From the NCBI GenBank assembly GCA_002070115.1, contig MWCO01000058.1, positions 1 through 40,412 on the forward strand: 40,412 nucleotides of DNA. Reading direction: 5' to 3'. The stretch comes from Deltaproteobacteria bacterium ADurb.Bin207. Lineage in GTDB: Bacteria; Myxococcota_A; Polyangia; Polyangiales; Polyangiaceae. Position 1 is the first letter of the stretch. Each line of letters begins with the position of its first letter. Made by a program: the position numbers and the translations under genes. Of the stretch, positions 1-8,715 are shown piece after piece. The notes beneath the pieces are model-generated. The model was not told where the DNA came from. It did not search any database and saw nothing but the letters and a program-made list of their open reading frames with translations.

Positions 1-465
1 GGTTCGAGCGGAACGGGGGGAACTGGCGGTTCGGGTAGTACCTGCGACTATCCCAATAGCTGCACCGCCGCTCGAGACATTGGATTGGTGCGAGGCGACA
101 AGGGCAGTGATGTCGTGACTGCTTCGGGCAGCAGTTCCGAATGGTTACGACTTCGGGTCAAAGAAGCCGATGACAGCATGGCGGGAAGGGAACTCAAAGT
201 GCGGATCACCCTGCGATCCCCGGCACCGACCAACTTCGATTTGTACGTCTACCTCGACAAGGATAAAGACGTCGTGGAGTGTTCCCTGCTCGCTGCTTCA
301 TCGGTTCTTCCCGCGGAGGAATTGGATTCGGCCAACTTGAATTGGGGAGAAGCCCAAATCCCCAACGGCAAAGACGACAGTCGGTGGGTCACCATTGAGG
401 TACGGCACGTGTCGGGCCCCTGTAGCGAGCAGTATTCTTGGGAAGTGACGGCGAAAGGCAATTGA
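1..465 (+). CDS. C-terminal part of secreted protein with PPC-like beta domain (5' truncated)
   Basis: The frame is open from the first base, so the start lies outside the window. The visible part begins with a Gly/Ser/Thr-rich linker, then CDYPNSC, then about 130 residues of predicted beta structure with FDLYVYLD near the middle and a Trp/Val-rich C-terminus. This resembles the bacterial pre-peptidase C-terminal (PPC) type of secreted beta-sandwich, where an FDLY-type strand is typical; that assignment is by pattern only. The Cys pairs and low-complexity linker suggest an exported or surface lipoprotein, like the repeat-containing lipoprotein at 18557-19348. It ends at TGA 52 bases before the convergent kinase gene. 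Function of the missing N-terminal part is unknown. Confidence 0.75.
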   Translation, partial: GSSGTGGTGGSGSTCDYPNSCTAARDIGLVRGDKGSDVVTASGSSSEWLRLRVKEADDSMAGRELKVRITLRSPAPTNFDLYVYLDKDKDVVECSLLAASSVLPAEELDSANLNWGEAQIPNGKDDSRWVTIEVRHVSGPCSEQYSWEVTAKGN

Positions 466-517
466 CGCACGCCACCGATCGCCTTGGAAGCATAACTAAC
501 CGGATTTACGCGGAATA

Positions 518-1852
518 TTAGCGTCGCATGCCGGAATCACGCACTTGTTGTTCGAGATTGCGAAAACGATGGGCCATGGCTCGCACCAAGGCCGAGGTCC
601 AGGCATTGACGCCGATTCCTTCATTCATGGTTTTTTTGTCGAGTACGAGAACGGTGACCCGGTCGACGGCTTCCACGGAGGCTGCCCTCGGTTCATCGAG
701 CAACAGGGCCATTTCCCCAAACACTTCCCCCACGCTCATGGTCGTCAGTGTTTCTCGCTGGCCGTCGACGACGCGGTAGGCGCAGCAAGTGCCTTGGGTA
801 ATCATGTAGGCTTTGTCGCCGCGATCTCCTTCCCGAATGATCATACTGCCTGGGGCGAACGTTTCCGTGGGCAGGTGGATTCCGCCTCTCAGCAGGTCTC
901 GGAGGTCTTTTTGGAGTTCGACGACGCTTTGATAGCGGTCGGATTTGGCGGGGGCGACTGCTTTCATGACGATTTCTTCGAGTCGCAGGGGAACGGGGAC
1001 TCCGGCGCAGGCGGTTTTTAAGGGAATGACCTTTCCGCCCGTGGCGCGAAAGAAGGCATCGTTCATATTTCGGGGGCGTCCGTAGGGGGTTTGGCCACTT
1101 ACCAACTCATACAGCAGGGCGCCGAGGCCGAAGACATCGGAACGTTCATCCATTTCATCCGGGTCACCGAGGGCTTGTTCTGGAGCCATGTAGGTAACCG
1201 TTCCCACCGGACCGTGGGCCTCCATTTGGGCACGCGCCCCGGAGGCGGGTTTGGTTTTCATCAGGCGGGCGAGGCCAAAGTCCATGAGGTAAACCTGTCC
1301 GAAATCACCCACCATGATGTTTTCTGGTTTCAAGTCGCGATGGATGACGCCCCGATGGTGCGCATAGGCCACCGCATCACAAATTTTTATAATGATTTCA
1401 AGACCTTGTTCAAGACGCGCCACGGAACCGGGCGGCCTTTCGGGATTGGCGAGCCATTGTTTGAAATCCGCGCCGCGCACGAGTTTCATGGTGAAGTACG
1501 GCACCCCATTGTCACCCACGGCCAGCTCATGCACGGGGACGATATTCGGATGTTCGAGTTGCCCAGTGATTTGTGCTTCCGCGATGAAACCGTCGCGGTA
1601 CATATCCACGGAAACATGATGTTTGTCGAGTCGTTTGAGGGCGACGTGGCGCAGCAAGTTACGGTCGAGGGCGGAGTGGACATGGCCCATGGCACCGTGT
1701 CCCAATTCGGGGCCGAGACGCAGATGGGCGGGTGTTGGGATGGCCTCTCGCTCTCGCTCCTCTAGGGACACGCGGTGGTCGCCGTGAACGGGAATCGATT
1801 CGATCACATAAACCGGAACGCTTTCGACATCGTCTTGGTTACGGGCGCTCAT
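518..1852 (-). CDS. Hanks-type Ser/Thr protein kinase with C-terminal cyclic-nucleotide-binding domain
   Basis: This 444-residue protein is a complete eukaryotic-like kinase followed by a cNMP-binding fold. Visible kinase motifs are the glycine loop GHGAMG (51-56), ATP-binding Lys in VALK (K73), catalytic loop HRDLKPEN (171-178), DFG (191-193) and APE (223-225). All catalytic residues look intact. Residues about 331-415 match a CAP/PKA-type cyclic nucleotide-binding domain, with the phosphate-binding-cassette signature FGEMALLLDEPRAAS at 378-392. No membrane segment follows, so the kinase is probably cytosolic and could be gated by cAMP or cGMP like PKA/PKG, but with both modules in one chain. 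The ATG at 1852 has a good AGGAG eight bases upstream. Its substrate is unknown; no obvious partner is adjacent. Confidence 0.93.
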   Translation of the reverse strand: MSARNQDDVESVPVYVIESIPVHGDHRVSLEEREREAIPTPAHLRLGPELGHGAMGHVHSALDRNLLRHVALKRLDKHHVSVDMYRDGFIAEAQITGQLEHPNIVPVHELAVGDNGVPYFTMKLVRGADFKQWLANPERPPGSVARLEQGLEIIIKICDAVAYAHHRGVIHRDLKPENIMVGDFGQVYLMDFGLARLMKTKPASGARAQMEAHGPVGTVTYMAPEQALGDPDEMDERSDVFGLGALLYELVSGQTPYGRPRNMNDAFFRATGGKVIPLKTACAGVPVPLRLEEIVMKAVAPAKSDRYQSVVELQKDLRDLLRGGIHLPTETFAPGSMIIREGDRGDKAYMITQGTCCAYRVVDGQRETLTTMSVGEVFGEMALLLDEPRAASVEAVDRVTVLVLDKKTMNEGIGVNAWTSALVRAMAHRFRNLEQQVRDSGMRR

Positions 1853-1910
1853 GGCGGGTTCTCCTGACTACGTCGCGGCTTGCCACCGCAAGCCCGAACG
1901 CACCAACGGG

Positions 1911-2492
1911 TTATTTACCCTTTTTTTGGTAAGTGCCCATCAAAACCGCTTGCGCGAGGATATGACCTTGCATCGCGGCCACGACAGCGTCCTTGTCTGG
2001 TGTTTCCATCGAGGCCAGGGTTTTATCGAGAGCGTAGAGTTTATGAAAGTAGCGGTGATTGCCGATAGGGGGGCAAGGTCCGCCGTATCCCGTTTTTTTC
2101 CAGCTATTGATTCCTTGTTTGGTTCCCGCGGGCAGTTGGCGAATTCCTTCGGCCAAGCTTTCGCAAGAAGGGGGGATATCGTAAAGAATCCAGTGAACCC
2201 AAGTCATTTTCGGAGCCGCGGGGTCCGGAGCATCGGGGTCATCGACGATCAACACCAGGCTTTGGGTGCCTTCCGGGATGCCTTTCCACGACAAAGGGGG
2301 CGAAAGATCCTCGCCCTCGCAGGTATATCGAGTCGGAATCGACGATGCAGGCTCGAAAGCGGAAGAGGATAGTTGAAGGGATTGCTGGGAAGAAGCGTTG
2401 GTGTTCATGGTTTCGGTGGTGGGTTTGGGAGTACAGGCAGACAAGAGCATGGCTGCCGCGAGGATCCAAGTTTTGCATGGGGCGGTTGTCAT
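1911..2492 (-). CDS. YbhB/YbcL (PEBP, Raf-kinase-inhibitor-like) lipoprotein
   Basis: This is a phosphatidylethanolamine-binding-protein family member. Family motifs are clear: DLSPPLSW, the ligand-pocket loop DDPDAP, the conserved WVHWILYDIP strand and GGPCPP followed by HRYFHKLYALD. The chosen ATG at 2492 gives a lipoprotein signal peptide with lipobox LLSAC, and AAGGA lies a few bases upstream. The reading frame stays open to 2663, but that extension looks non-coding. Bacterial YbhB/YbcL proteins have poorly defined roles, with ligand or anion binding likely. Here the protein should be anchored on the outside of a membrane. Being next to a Ser/Thr kinase recalls the eukaryotic Raf-inhibitor role, but nothing in the sequence supports a regulatory link. 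Confidence 0.9.
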   Translation of the reverse strand: MTTAPCKTWILAAAMLLSACTPKPTTETMNTNASSQQSLQLSSSAFEPASSIPTRYTCEGEDLSPPLSWKGIPEGTQSLVLIVDDPDAPDPAAPKMTWVHWILYDIPPSCESLAEGIRQLPAGTKQGINSWKKTGYGGPCPPIGNHRYFHKLYALDKTLASMETPDKDAVVAAMQGHILAQAVLMGTYQKKGK

Positions 2493-2586
2493 CGATTTTT
2501 TCCTTGGCCTTGGCGAATGGGTTAGCCCTGGGTATTCGAGACGAATGCCACCGGATGGTGCGCGTTGCGGCATGGCAAACGGCAGT

Positions 2587-2592
2587 AGTATA
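2587..2592 (-). promoter_or_regulatory. possible -10 element for the PEBP lipoprotein gene
   Basis: On the minus strand the hexamer TATACT (five of six matches to the sigma-70 -10 box) lies about 95 bases upstream of the ATG at 2492, in the 177-base gap before it. No convincing -35 box is found at 16-18 bases, so this is weak evidence. Confidence 0.25.
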
Positions 2593-2669
2593 AGGGATCC
2601 GCGCCACGGGGGGGCAGGGAATGGAAAACAAGGGCAATGGCCGGCCGCGCGTCGGAAACGCATGCGTCA

Positions 2670-3617
2670 TTACGGAGGCAATAGCTGATTTTGTGCAAAC
2701 CGAAGCGCGTTGCGTGCATGTAGCGTATAGGGACCATCGGGATTGTTATCGAGAAATTGAGCCAGCGGTTCGACCGCGAGTTGCGGGCGGTCCAGGCGAA
2801 GAAGCAGCACGCCACGAGCATAATCCGTGGGATAAGATGGATCGATGGCGCCAAAAGCCGTCACTTTTTTCAGCAATTGTTCATTGGCCGATTGGCATCG
2901 GCGCAGCGGATCGGGATGCCAGGAATGGTGGCCGGGAAAGCGGAACAGAAACGCGTAAAAGACCCGCTCTTCATCGATGGACAACAAGAAGGGAGCGCGC
3001 TGCAGATGCAGGATTTCGTTCCATCGTTTTCGGAACAGGACCTGGCGAGTGAAATCATCGATCAACCAGTGGTAGCCAGAGCCGCGCGGCACGAGCCACC
3101 CGGCTTGTTGCGCGATACGCACGATCTCTCCCCCCAACTCCCGAAGCCCCTGGGATTCATTTCCCGTCGTTTCGAAGGCAGCTACTTCTTTCAAAAAGTC
3201 CTGCGTTTGCCAGGCACGCAGACGCAAGAGCAGGTCAGGCTCCCGCACGGCCGCAATTTGCTGCTGCAGCAGCAGTTGTATCCTTTGGGTACTCGCGGCA
3301 TCGCCCGCTGCGACCGCTAGTCCGAAAGATCGAAACGACTCACCAACTTGTCGGACTTCGAAAGGCAGCGGCTCTTGCTCGGCCAAGGTAGCAAGTCGGC
3401 TGTCTTGCCGAGCCACCTCACCCAGCTTGGCCCAATTGGGTCGGGGAGAAGGGATCTCCTGGGGGAGTCGTGGGCGAGGAATGACAATGGAAACGACAAG
3501 CACTCCGATGGCAACGACGATGAGACCGGCTTGCCATCCATCGAGCCAACGAGAAGCACGAGACGTCTTGACAGAAGTGCCATTGTCTCGCGAAGCTTTC
3601 ATGGCCTTCGGACCCAT
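2670..3617 (-). CDS. unrecognised protein with one N-terminal membrane anchor
   Basis: I do not recognise a family for this 315-residue protein. A basic, Ser-rich N-terminus is followed by a single hydrophobic segment at about residues 29-47, then a Pro/Arg stretch and a largely helical soluble domain rich in Gln, Leu and Arg. The last 60 residues (Asp-Pro-Ser-Tyr-Pro, then LAVEPLAQFLDNNPDGP) read like a degenerate TPR hairpin. The expected topology is N-in with the domain outside the inner membrane. Codon use looks like the neighbours. The start may be the ATG at 3617 or the one at 3602; neither has a strong ribosome site. It diverges from the PilZ gene, whose likely start is only 31 bases away. 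Confidence 0.75.
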   Translation of the reverse strand: MGPKAMKASRDNGTSVKTSRASRWLDGWQAGLIVVAIGVLVVSIVIPRPRLPQEIPSPRPNWAKLGEVARQDSRLATLAEQEPLPFEVRQVGESFRSFGLAVAAGDAASTQRIQLLLQQQIAAVREPDLLLRLRAWQTQDFLKEVAAFETTGNESQGLRELGGEIVRIAQQAGWLVPRGSGYHWLIDDFTRQVLFRKRWNEILHLQRAPFLLSIDEERVFYAFLFRFPGHHSWHPDPLRRCQSANEQLLKKVTAFGAIDPSYPTDYARGVLLLRLDRPQLAVEPLAQFLDNNPDGPYTLHARNALRFAQNQLLPP

Positions 3618-3647
3618 GTTCCGAGGATGGAAAGAGCAGGACGACCC

Positions 3648-3962
3648 GTGATAGAAAAGCGCAAGTATCCCCGCCAGAAAGTGGAACTAGCAGCGACCTT
3701 GTCGGAGGAAGGGACCGGTGAGGCCGTCGAGGGCCGGGTACAGGATTTGAGCATTGGTGGCATGTTCTTTCTATGTCACAGCAAACTCCCGTTCGGAACA
3801 AAAGTGAAGATCTCGGTGGACTTTGGTCCATCGCTAGGGACACAGCAACTTCCGGCGGTGGTCCGATGGACAACGCCACAGGGGGTGGGCTTGCAGTTCG
3901 GGCTATTGGGTGCGCGAGAGACGCATGCCATTGCTCAAACACTCCAAAAAAAGAAGGCATAG
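3648..3962 (+). CDS. small PilZ-domain protein (c-di-GMP-binding type)
   Basis: About 104 residues, essentially one PilZ domain. The N-terminal KRKYPRQ fits the RxxxR c-di-GMP-binding motif of the family, and DLSIGGMF fits the second motif (D/NxSxxG). The hydrophobic C-terminal strand is followed by a Lys-rich tail. I chose GTG at 3648 because AGGA sits six bases upstream and it puts the RxxxR motif at the usual place near the N-terminus. An in-frame ATG at 3627 is possible but has a ribosome site that is too close. Single-domain PilZ proteins act as c-di-GMP-dependent adaptors for motility, polysaccharide export or chemosensory outputs. Its partner is not evident here. Confidence 0.88.
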   Translation: MIEKRKYPRQKVELAATLSEEGTGEAVEGRVQDLSIGGMFFLCHSKLPFGTKVKISVDFGPSLGTQQLPAVVRWTTPQGVGLQFGLLGARETHAIAQTLQKKKA

Positions 3963-4267
3963 GGTAATGATTGGGCCAATAGGGATGCTGCAAGCGCGAT
4001 ATCCATGCCATGGCCGGTTTTCCGATCCTGTCGTGAAAACGCTTTCCGTGCGGTGAAAACGGATTTTTTTGGCACCCCATCGCTCGGTGGGATTCACGCA
4101 CGGAAATGGGCTATGCGCGACCGGTTCATGGCTCGTGTCGTATCGCCGCTCGCGCATTTTTCCCTTTATTAACGAATAGTTGAATAGGATTCGTCGATTC
4201 CGAGAGTTGCGATACGGCGCAGGCAAGCAGAGATTCCCTATTTCCTGCTCGCCGGGGAGCTGTCGTC
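3963..4267. other. 305-base spacer between convergent PilZ and anti-sigma genes
   Basis: No open frame with family resemblance, no RNA gene and no strong repeat was seen. The only structure noted is the weak terminator-like hairpin at 4045-4070. The length is somewhat large for a gap between two converging genes. Confidence 0.5.
4045..4070 (+). terminator. weak rho-independent terminator candidate after PilZ gene
   Basis: TCCGT and ACGGA can pair as a five-base stem with a nine-base loop, immediately followed by seven T residues. It lies about 80 bases past the PilZ stop codon. The stem is short, so efficiency is doubtful. Confidence 0.3.
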
Positions 4268-5365
4268 TCATGGGGAGAGCTGCATCGATAGTTCGAGCAC
4301 GGATGATTCCCTGGCGCTAGGGAACGCGGCGTTTTGCACGGCCTCGCTCGCGCAGGATTGGGCTCGTGGTGATAACGGAGGATCAAAACGGGCGAAAGTG
4401 ACATGACCATCGGGAGCCACATGAATCGAGATATGGATCTGGGCGTGAATGGTGACGCCTTCATTGGAGCTGGGCAGGTGACGGCGGTAGCAAGCGGTGA
4501 TGTTCTGACGAATGGCCTGCAGGGTGGTGGCGGCGAGGTGGTCATCGAGAGCGTTGGGCAGTGGTTGTGGCGGGCGAATTTTCGGGGAAGCCACGGGGGA
4601 AGGGGCGGACAGGTCGCGCTGCGGCTGGGTTGGTTGGACTATGACCGGAGGGGAGGATGGGGTTTCCGAACGGTGGAGCACGAGCGGTTGATCCACATAG
4701 GAATGGCCTGCCACACGCTGTCCGATGGTGGCGTCGAAATAGCCGGTGGAAGGCCCGATGAGAAGCCATCCTTCCGTATTGCCGCGCGAGGCCGGTCCCA
4801 CGACCACGGAGCCTTGCTGCACCTGCGTTTGCACCACGCCCTCGCGGAGTTCGACGGAAAACAGCGTACCATGAACCGCAACCCGCACATTGCCAGCGCG
4901 AATGGTGACGGCTTCCAGGGCATCACGACGGGACACGTCGACCTCGAGCTTTCCTTCGAGTAAGTGAAGCGATACGCGGTCATCCATGCGCAAAACCCGT
5001 AGACGTCCTGGGGCGTGCAAATGGAAACGAGCCCATTGCTCGTGCTCGAAAGCCTGGGGTTCGTGGGTAGCGACGATGTCAGCAGGCACGGCATCGTGAA
5101 CCGTTGGACCTGCCAAGGCAGTGGACAGGTCATGACGGGGGGTTTGAGAAACGGAAAGGGTGAGGGCGGCAACGGCCGCGGCGATCAAGCCTGCGGTTAC
5201 GGCGCGTCCATAGGCCGCGGGAGACGACGGGGCGCGGGGGGCGGGCTCTCGTTCCAATCGCTGAAAAACAGCGGTTTCTACTCGATCCCAATCGAATTCC
5301 GGTGATGTCTCGGCTATCTTTTGCGCGACCTTTTTCAACCATCGGGCATCGAGGGGCTGGTTCAT
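4268..5365 (-). CDS. FecR-type anti-sigma factor with C-terminal AgmX/TonB-like domain
   Basis: This 365-residue protein starts with a cytosolic segment of about 50 residues, then has one membrane helix at about 56-73. Next is a FecR-like beta domain (about 107-225; LHLLEGKLEVDV, VHGTLFSVEL, VQTQVQQGSVVV), a Pro-rich linker, and a C-terminal domain with ITACYRRHL, GHVTFARF and a late Cys (CASEAVQNAAFPSA). That last pattern matches the AgmX/PglI or TonB-like C-terminal domain common in myxobacteria. Its ATG overlaps the stop of the ECF sigma gene by four bases, so the pair is translationally coupled. The protein is therefore most likely the cognate membrane anti-sigma factor. The periplasmic signal and any partner receptor are unknown. 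Confidence 0.85.
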   Translation of the reverse strand: MNQPLDARWLKKVAQKIAETSPEFDWDRVETAVFQRLEREPAPRAPSSPAAYGRAVTAGLIAAAVAALTLSVSQTPRHDLSTALAGPTVHDAVPADIVATHEPQAFEHEQWARFHLHAPGRLRVLRMDDRVSLHLLEGKLEVDVSRRDALEAVTIRAGNVRVAVHGTLFSVELREGVVQTQVQQGSVVVGPASRGNTEGWLLIGPSTGYFDATIGQRVAGHSYVDQPLVLHRSETPSSPPVIVQPTQPQRDLSAPSPVASPKIRPPQPLPNALDDHLAATTLQAIRQNITACYRRHLPSSNEGVTIHAQIHISIHVAPDGHVTFARFDPPLSPRAQSCASEAVQNAAFPSARESSVLELSMQLSP

Positions 5366-6090
5366 GACTCCTCCTCGGAAGATGGCTGGTCGTCGTCAGA
5401 GCCCAGCAACTCGCTCGCCAGCGAGGCAAGGGCGGGCTCCTGCTGCATCATGCGCAAAATATCGCGTCGGGCGTAAAAAAGTCTTGTTCGCACGGTCAGC
5501 GCTGGAGCGTGTACGAGCGAGGCGATTTCTTTCGGGTTCATTCCCTCGATTTCGTGCAGAATGAACACGGTTCGTTTTTTTTCGGGCAAGCGGTCCAGCA
5601 CGGCATAAAAAGCACGGATGCGTTCGCGGCGGGCGGCCTCCTCATCGGGCTCGAGCCTATCGTTAGGCACCGGGCGAGTGGATTCAGCGACGAGAACAGG
5701 GCGTGATTGCTGGGCTCGGCGATGCATGAGCACGGTATTGACGGCGACGCGATACAGCCAAGTCGAGAACTTAGAATTGCCCTGAAAGTCCTGAAGGGTA
5801 CGATAAACTTGGATAAATACGTCTTGAATGATGTCTTCCACTTCCGGAACCGGGCCGAGCATTCGTTGCACGATGCGTCCCACATCCCCACGATGTCGAT
5901 GAAACAGCTCGCGGAACGCGGTTTTATCGCCCAATTGGCAACGGGAGATCAGGGGGTCCACTTTGGGAGCGAACGCGGCCACGGTTTTGATTGTACGAAT
6001 TAAAAAACGGAATTGGCAGATAAGAAGGTCTGTAGGTTGGAGATAGCCAACGACGGGAAAGGCGGCAAGGGTGGGAGAGGGGGAATTCAC
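5362..6090 (-). CDS. ECF-family RNA polymerase sigma factor
   Basis: The 242-residue protein has both ECF sigma regions. Sigma-2 spans about 54-125, with AFRELFHRHR, EDIIQDVFIQVYRTL and the -10 recognition helix around FSTWLYRVAVN. Sigma-4 spans about 160-215, with LDRLPEKKRTVFILHEIEG and an HTH around PKEIASLVHAPALTVRTRLF. An N-terminal extension of about 50 residues and an acidic tail (SDDDQPSSEEES) are outside the core. It is coupled to the FecR-like anti-sigma gene by an ATGA overlap. Such pairs usually control a small regulon and often their own promoter, but no GGAAC-type -35 was found upstream. Confidence 0.95.
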   Translation of the reverse strand: MNSPSPTLAAFPVVGYLQPTDLLICQFRFLIRTIKTVAAFAPKVDPLISRCQLGDKTAFRELFHRHRGDVGRIVQRMLGPVPEVEDIIQDVFIQVYRTLQDFQGNSKFSTWLYRVAVNTVLMHRRAQQSRPVLVAESTRPVPNDRLEPDEEAARRERIRAFYAVLDRLPEKKRTVFILHEIEGMNPKEIASLVHAPALTVRTRLFYARRDILRMMQQEPALASLASELLGSDDDQPSSEEES

Positions 6091-6624
6091 CGGGCTCGTT
6101 TCATGAGATGCTCGCGATTTTTGGATTGTTCATGGGGTATGGACGACAAGGATTTGGGTGGAAGGTCGCGGCCTCGGTTGGCGGTGATAACGTGAAAGAA
6201 CCCACGGAAGATGGGATTTCCAATCTTATTGAAACAGTGATTACGCTTGTGGTTGGAGAGGGCAGGCGTGTGAGTAAGCAAGAGGAGGGGGAGTCACGGG
6301 CGGGGATGCCACCGTAGGGGGCGGATTTGGGGTTAAAATCCGTTTGCGGTGGAGGATCAGGGCAAGACACGTCGGGGACGGATTTTCATCACGTCCATCA
6401 CATCCGCAGCGATCAGGCCCACCACCAAGGTCAATGCGAGAACGAGCATGCGGGCAACCATGCGGGTGTGGGTTGGAAGGGGCCAAGTATTCGACAAAAC
6501 TATTTTATATATTTTGCGGGAGATCCTGTTCCGACCGAGCTTGCGCGATAAACTCGTGTCCGCTAGATGCCCGCGGTCGCGAAGGCGTTCTGCTTGCCGT
6601 GACTTTCCCCCACGTGGTGCTGTT
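6091..6624. other. 534-base divergent spacer between ECF sigma and EF-G genes
   Basis: This region must hold promoters for the leftward sigma operon and the rightward EF-G/che cluster. A frame upstream of EF-G stays open from 6349, but its translation is Arg/Ser-rich with no resemblance to EF-G, so I treat it as non-coding. Visible structure: the near-palindrome at 6208-6227 and an A/T-rich patch around 6498-6514 (TATTTTATATATTTTG). No confident -35/-10 pair could be placed. Confidence 0.5.
6208..6227. promoter_or_regulatory. 20-base near-perfect palindrome, candidate operator
   Basis: Arms AAGATGGGA and TCCAATCTT around a TT centre pair at eight of nine positions. It lies 118 bases upstream of the ECF sigma start and about 400 bases upstream of EF-G, in the shared divergent region. 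The size and symmetry suit a dimeric regulator. A hairpin in a leader RNA is the other possibility, since no gene ends here. Confidence 0.4.
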
Positions 6625-8715
6625 GTGATACGAGATCAACGATTCATTCGAAACATTGGGATTAGTGCTCATATCGACTCGGGCAAGACGACGCTCACGG
6701 AGCGGATCTTATTTTACACGCAGCGGATCCATGCGATTCATGAGGTAAAAGGCAAAGACAGTGTGGGAGCGACGATGGACTCGATGGATCTCGAGCGAGA
6801 GCGTGGGATCACGATTCAGTCTGCCGCGACTCATTGTTTTTGGCAAAACCATGCGATCAACATCATCGACACTCCAGGGCATGTGGACTTCACCATAGAG
6901 GTGGAGCGAGCGCTTCGCATTTTGGACGGTGCGGTATTGGTTTTGTGTGCGGTGGCGGGGGTTCAATCGCAATCGGTCACCGTGGATCGGCAGATGCGTC
7001 GATATGGGATTCCACGGGTCGCATTCATCAACAAGTGTGATCGTTCTGGGGCAAACCCGCTTCGTGTGGCGAATCAATTGCGGGACAAGCTTGGGCTCAA
7101 CCCGGTATTGCTTCAGTTGCCCATCGGTTTGGAAAGCCACTTCGAAGGTGTCATCGATCTCGTTCATGAGCAGGCGATATATTTCGATGGTCCTCAGGGA
7201 CAGACGGTACGCAACGAGCCCATTGCCGAGGCGTTTCGGGCCGAAGCCTTGCGCGCCAGAGAAGCGATGCTCGATGCGGTATCGATGTTTTCCGACGAGT
7301 TGACGGAGGCGATGCTCGAGGACAGGGTGACGGTCGAATTATTGAATCAGGCGATCCGCAAGGCAACGATAGCGCAACAGATCACGCCGGTATTCGTTGG
7401 ATCAGCCTACAAAAACAAGGGAGTGCAGGCACTTCTCGACGGTATCACGAGTTATCTTCCCGCTCCTGGGGATCGGGTTCATCATGCCAATTCGGTCGAC
7501 GATGGGCATGAGGTTCCGTTGACCGGCTCCGCACAAGATCCGCTGGTATTGATGGCATTCAAGGTGGACGACGGTCGTCATGGTCAACTCACCTACTTGC
7601 GTATTTTCCAAGGCACGCTGAAACGGTCTTCGACCATTTTGAACATGCGGACGCAGAAAAAGCATCGTGTGGGGCGTCTGGTGCGGATGCATGCCGAGGA
7701 GATGGAGGACATCGACCATGCGATTGCTGGGGATATCGTTGCGATGTTCGGGATCGACTGTGCGTCCTCGGATACGTTCACGGACGGGACGGTATCGTTA
7801 TCGTTGGCGTCGATGCATGTGCCGACGCCTGTGATTTCGTTGACGGTCAAGACGGACACCAAAAATTTGGCGGGGTTATCGAAGGCATTACGAAGGTTTG
7901 GGAAAGAGGATCCGACATTCCGGGTGGCATCGGATCCGGAGACGGGAGAGACGGTCATTTCGGGGATGGGGGAGTTACATCTCGAAGTATACTTGGAGAG
8001 GATGCGAAGGGAGTATTCGGTACCGGTGGAGGTGAGTCCGCCACGGGTAGCGTATCGGGAGACGATCACGGCGGCAGCGGTATTTGACTACACGCATAAA
8101 AAACAGACAGGTGGAGCGGGTCAATACGGTCGGGTGGGAGGACGGATCGAAGTGAACACGGAGGAAGAATTTACGTTTGTGGACGCGACGGTGGGGGGAG
8201 TCATACCGCGGGAGTTCATCTCTTCGTGTGAGAAGGGGTTTCGGTCTTGCTTGAACAAGGGGCCTTTGATTGGCGCGCCTTTGGTGAATGTGCGTGTGAT
8301 CGTAAACGATGGTGCGGCCCACGCGGTTGATTCGTCGGATGTGGCGTTTCAGGAGGCGGCGCGGGGGGCATTTCGCCAGGTCATTGGGCGCTGCAAGCCC
8401 CAAATATTGGAGCCGGTGATGAAGGTGGTGGTGGAGACGCCCGCGGAATTCCAGGGGAATGTGGTGGGCACCCTGCTCAAACGACGTGGCATTATCGTGG
8501 GCACGACGGAAGAAAACGGGTTCGTTCAGATCGAGGCGGAGGTACCCTTGGCGGAGGTGTTTGGGTATTCGACGGTGTTACGGTCGTCGTCCCAGGGAAA
8601 AGGCGAGTTTTCCATGGAGTTTTCCCGCTACTGCCCCGTTCCCGCGAGTACTGCCGAGGACCTGATTCGCAGCTATCAAGAGCGTCAACGAAACACAAAG
8701 GACGGTGCATCGTGA
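6625..8715 (+). CDS. fusA: translation elongation factor G, spirochaete/mitochondrial (spd/mtEFG1) type
   Basis: This ribosomal translocase GTPase has about 696 residues, normal for EF-G. Its GTPase motifs are intact: AHIDSGKT (G1), RERGITI (G2), DTPGH (G3), NKCD (G4) and GSAYKNKGV (G5). Several segments match mitochondrial EFG1 and spirochaetal spdEFG1 rather than canonical [19 protein letters not shown] at the N-terminus, [16 protein letters not shown] in the switch region, and [14 protein letters not shown] in domain G. In that subfamily the protein handles translocation while a paralogue performs ribosome recycling; this is known from the family, not visible here. I start at GTG 6625 because it gives [14 protein letters not shown], the usual N-terminus; no clear Shine-Dalgarno precedes it. 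Its stop overlaps the start of the next gene by four bases. Confidence 0.96.
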   Translation: MIRDQRFIRNIGISAHIDSGKTTLTERILFYTQRIHAIHEVKGKDSVGATMDSMDLERERGITIQSAATHCFWQNHAINIIDTPGHVDFTIEVERALRILDGAVLVLCAVAGVQSQSVTVDRQMRRYGIPRVAFINKCDRSGANPLRVANQLRDKLGLNPVLLQLPIGLESHFEGVIDLVHEQAIYFDGPQGQTVRNEPIAEAFRAEALRAREAMLDAVSMFSDELTEAMLEDRVTVELLNQAIRKATIAQQITPVFVGSAYKNKGVQALLDGITSYLPAPGDRVHHANSVDDGHEVPLTGSAQDPLVLMAFKVDDGRHGQLTYLRIFQGTLKRSSTILNMRTQKKHRVGRLVRMHAEEMEDIDHAIAGDIVAMFGIDCASSDTFTDGTVSLSLASMHVPTPVISLTVKTDTKNLAGLSKALRRFGKEDPTFRVASDPETGETVISGMGELHLEVYLERMRREYSVPVEVSPPRVAYRETITAAAVFDYTHKKQTGGAGQYGRVGGRIEVNTEEEFTFVDATVGGVIPREFISSCEKGFRSCLNKGPLIGAPLVNVRVIVNDGAAHAVDSSDVAFQEAARGAFRQVIGRCKPQILEPVMKVVVETPAEFQGNVVGTLLKRRGIIVGTTEENGFVQIEAEVPLAEVFGYSTVLRSSSQGKGEFSMEFSRYCPVPASTAEDLIRSYQERQRNTKDGAS

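Noticed and set aside
1091..1765. 224-residue open frame opposite the cNMP kinase gene
   Set aside because: It runs fully antisense to a kinase whose catalytic motifs are all present; the translation has no family pattern and is His/Gly-rich as expected of a shadow frame.
6349..6624. N-terminal extension of EF-G
   Set aside because: The frame is open but the extension is Arg/Ser-rich and unlike any EF-G; starting at GTG 6625 restores the normal N-terminus.
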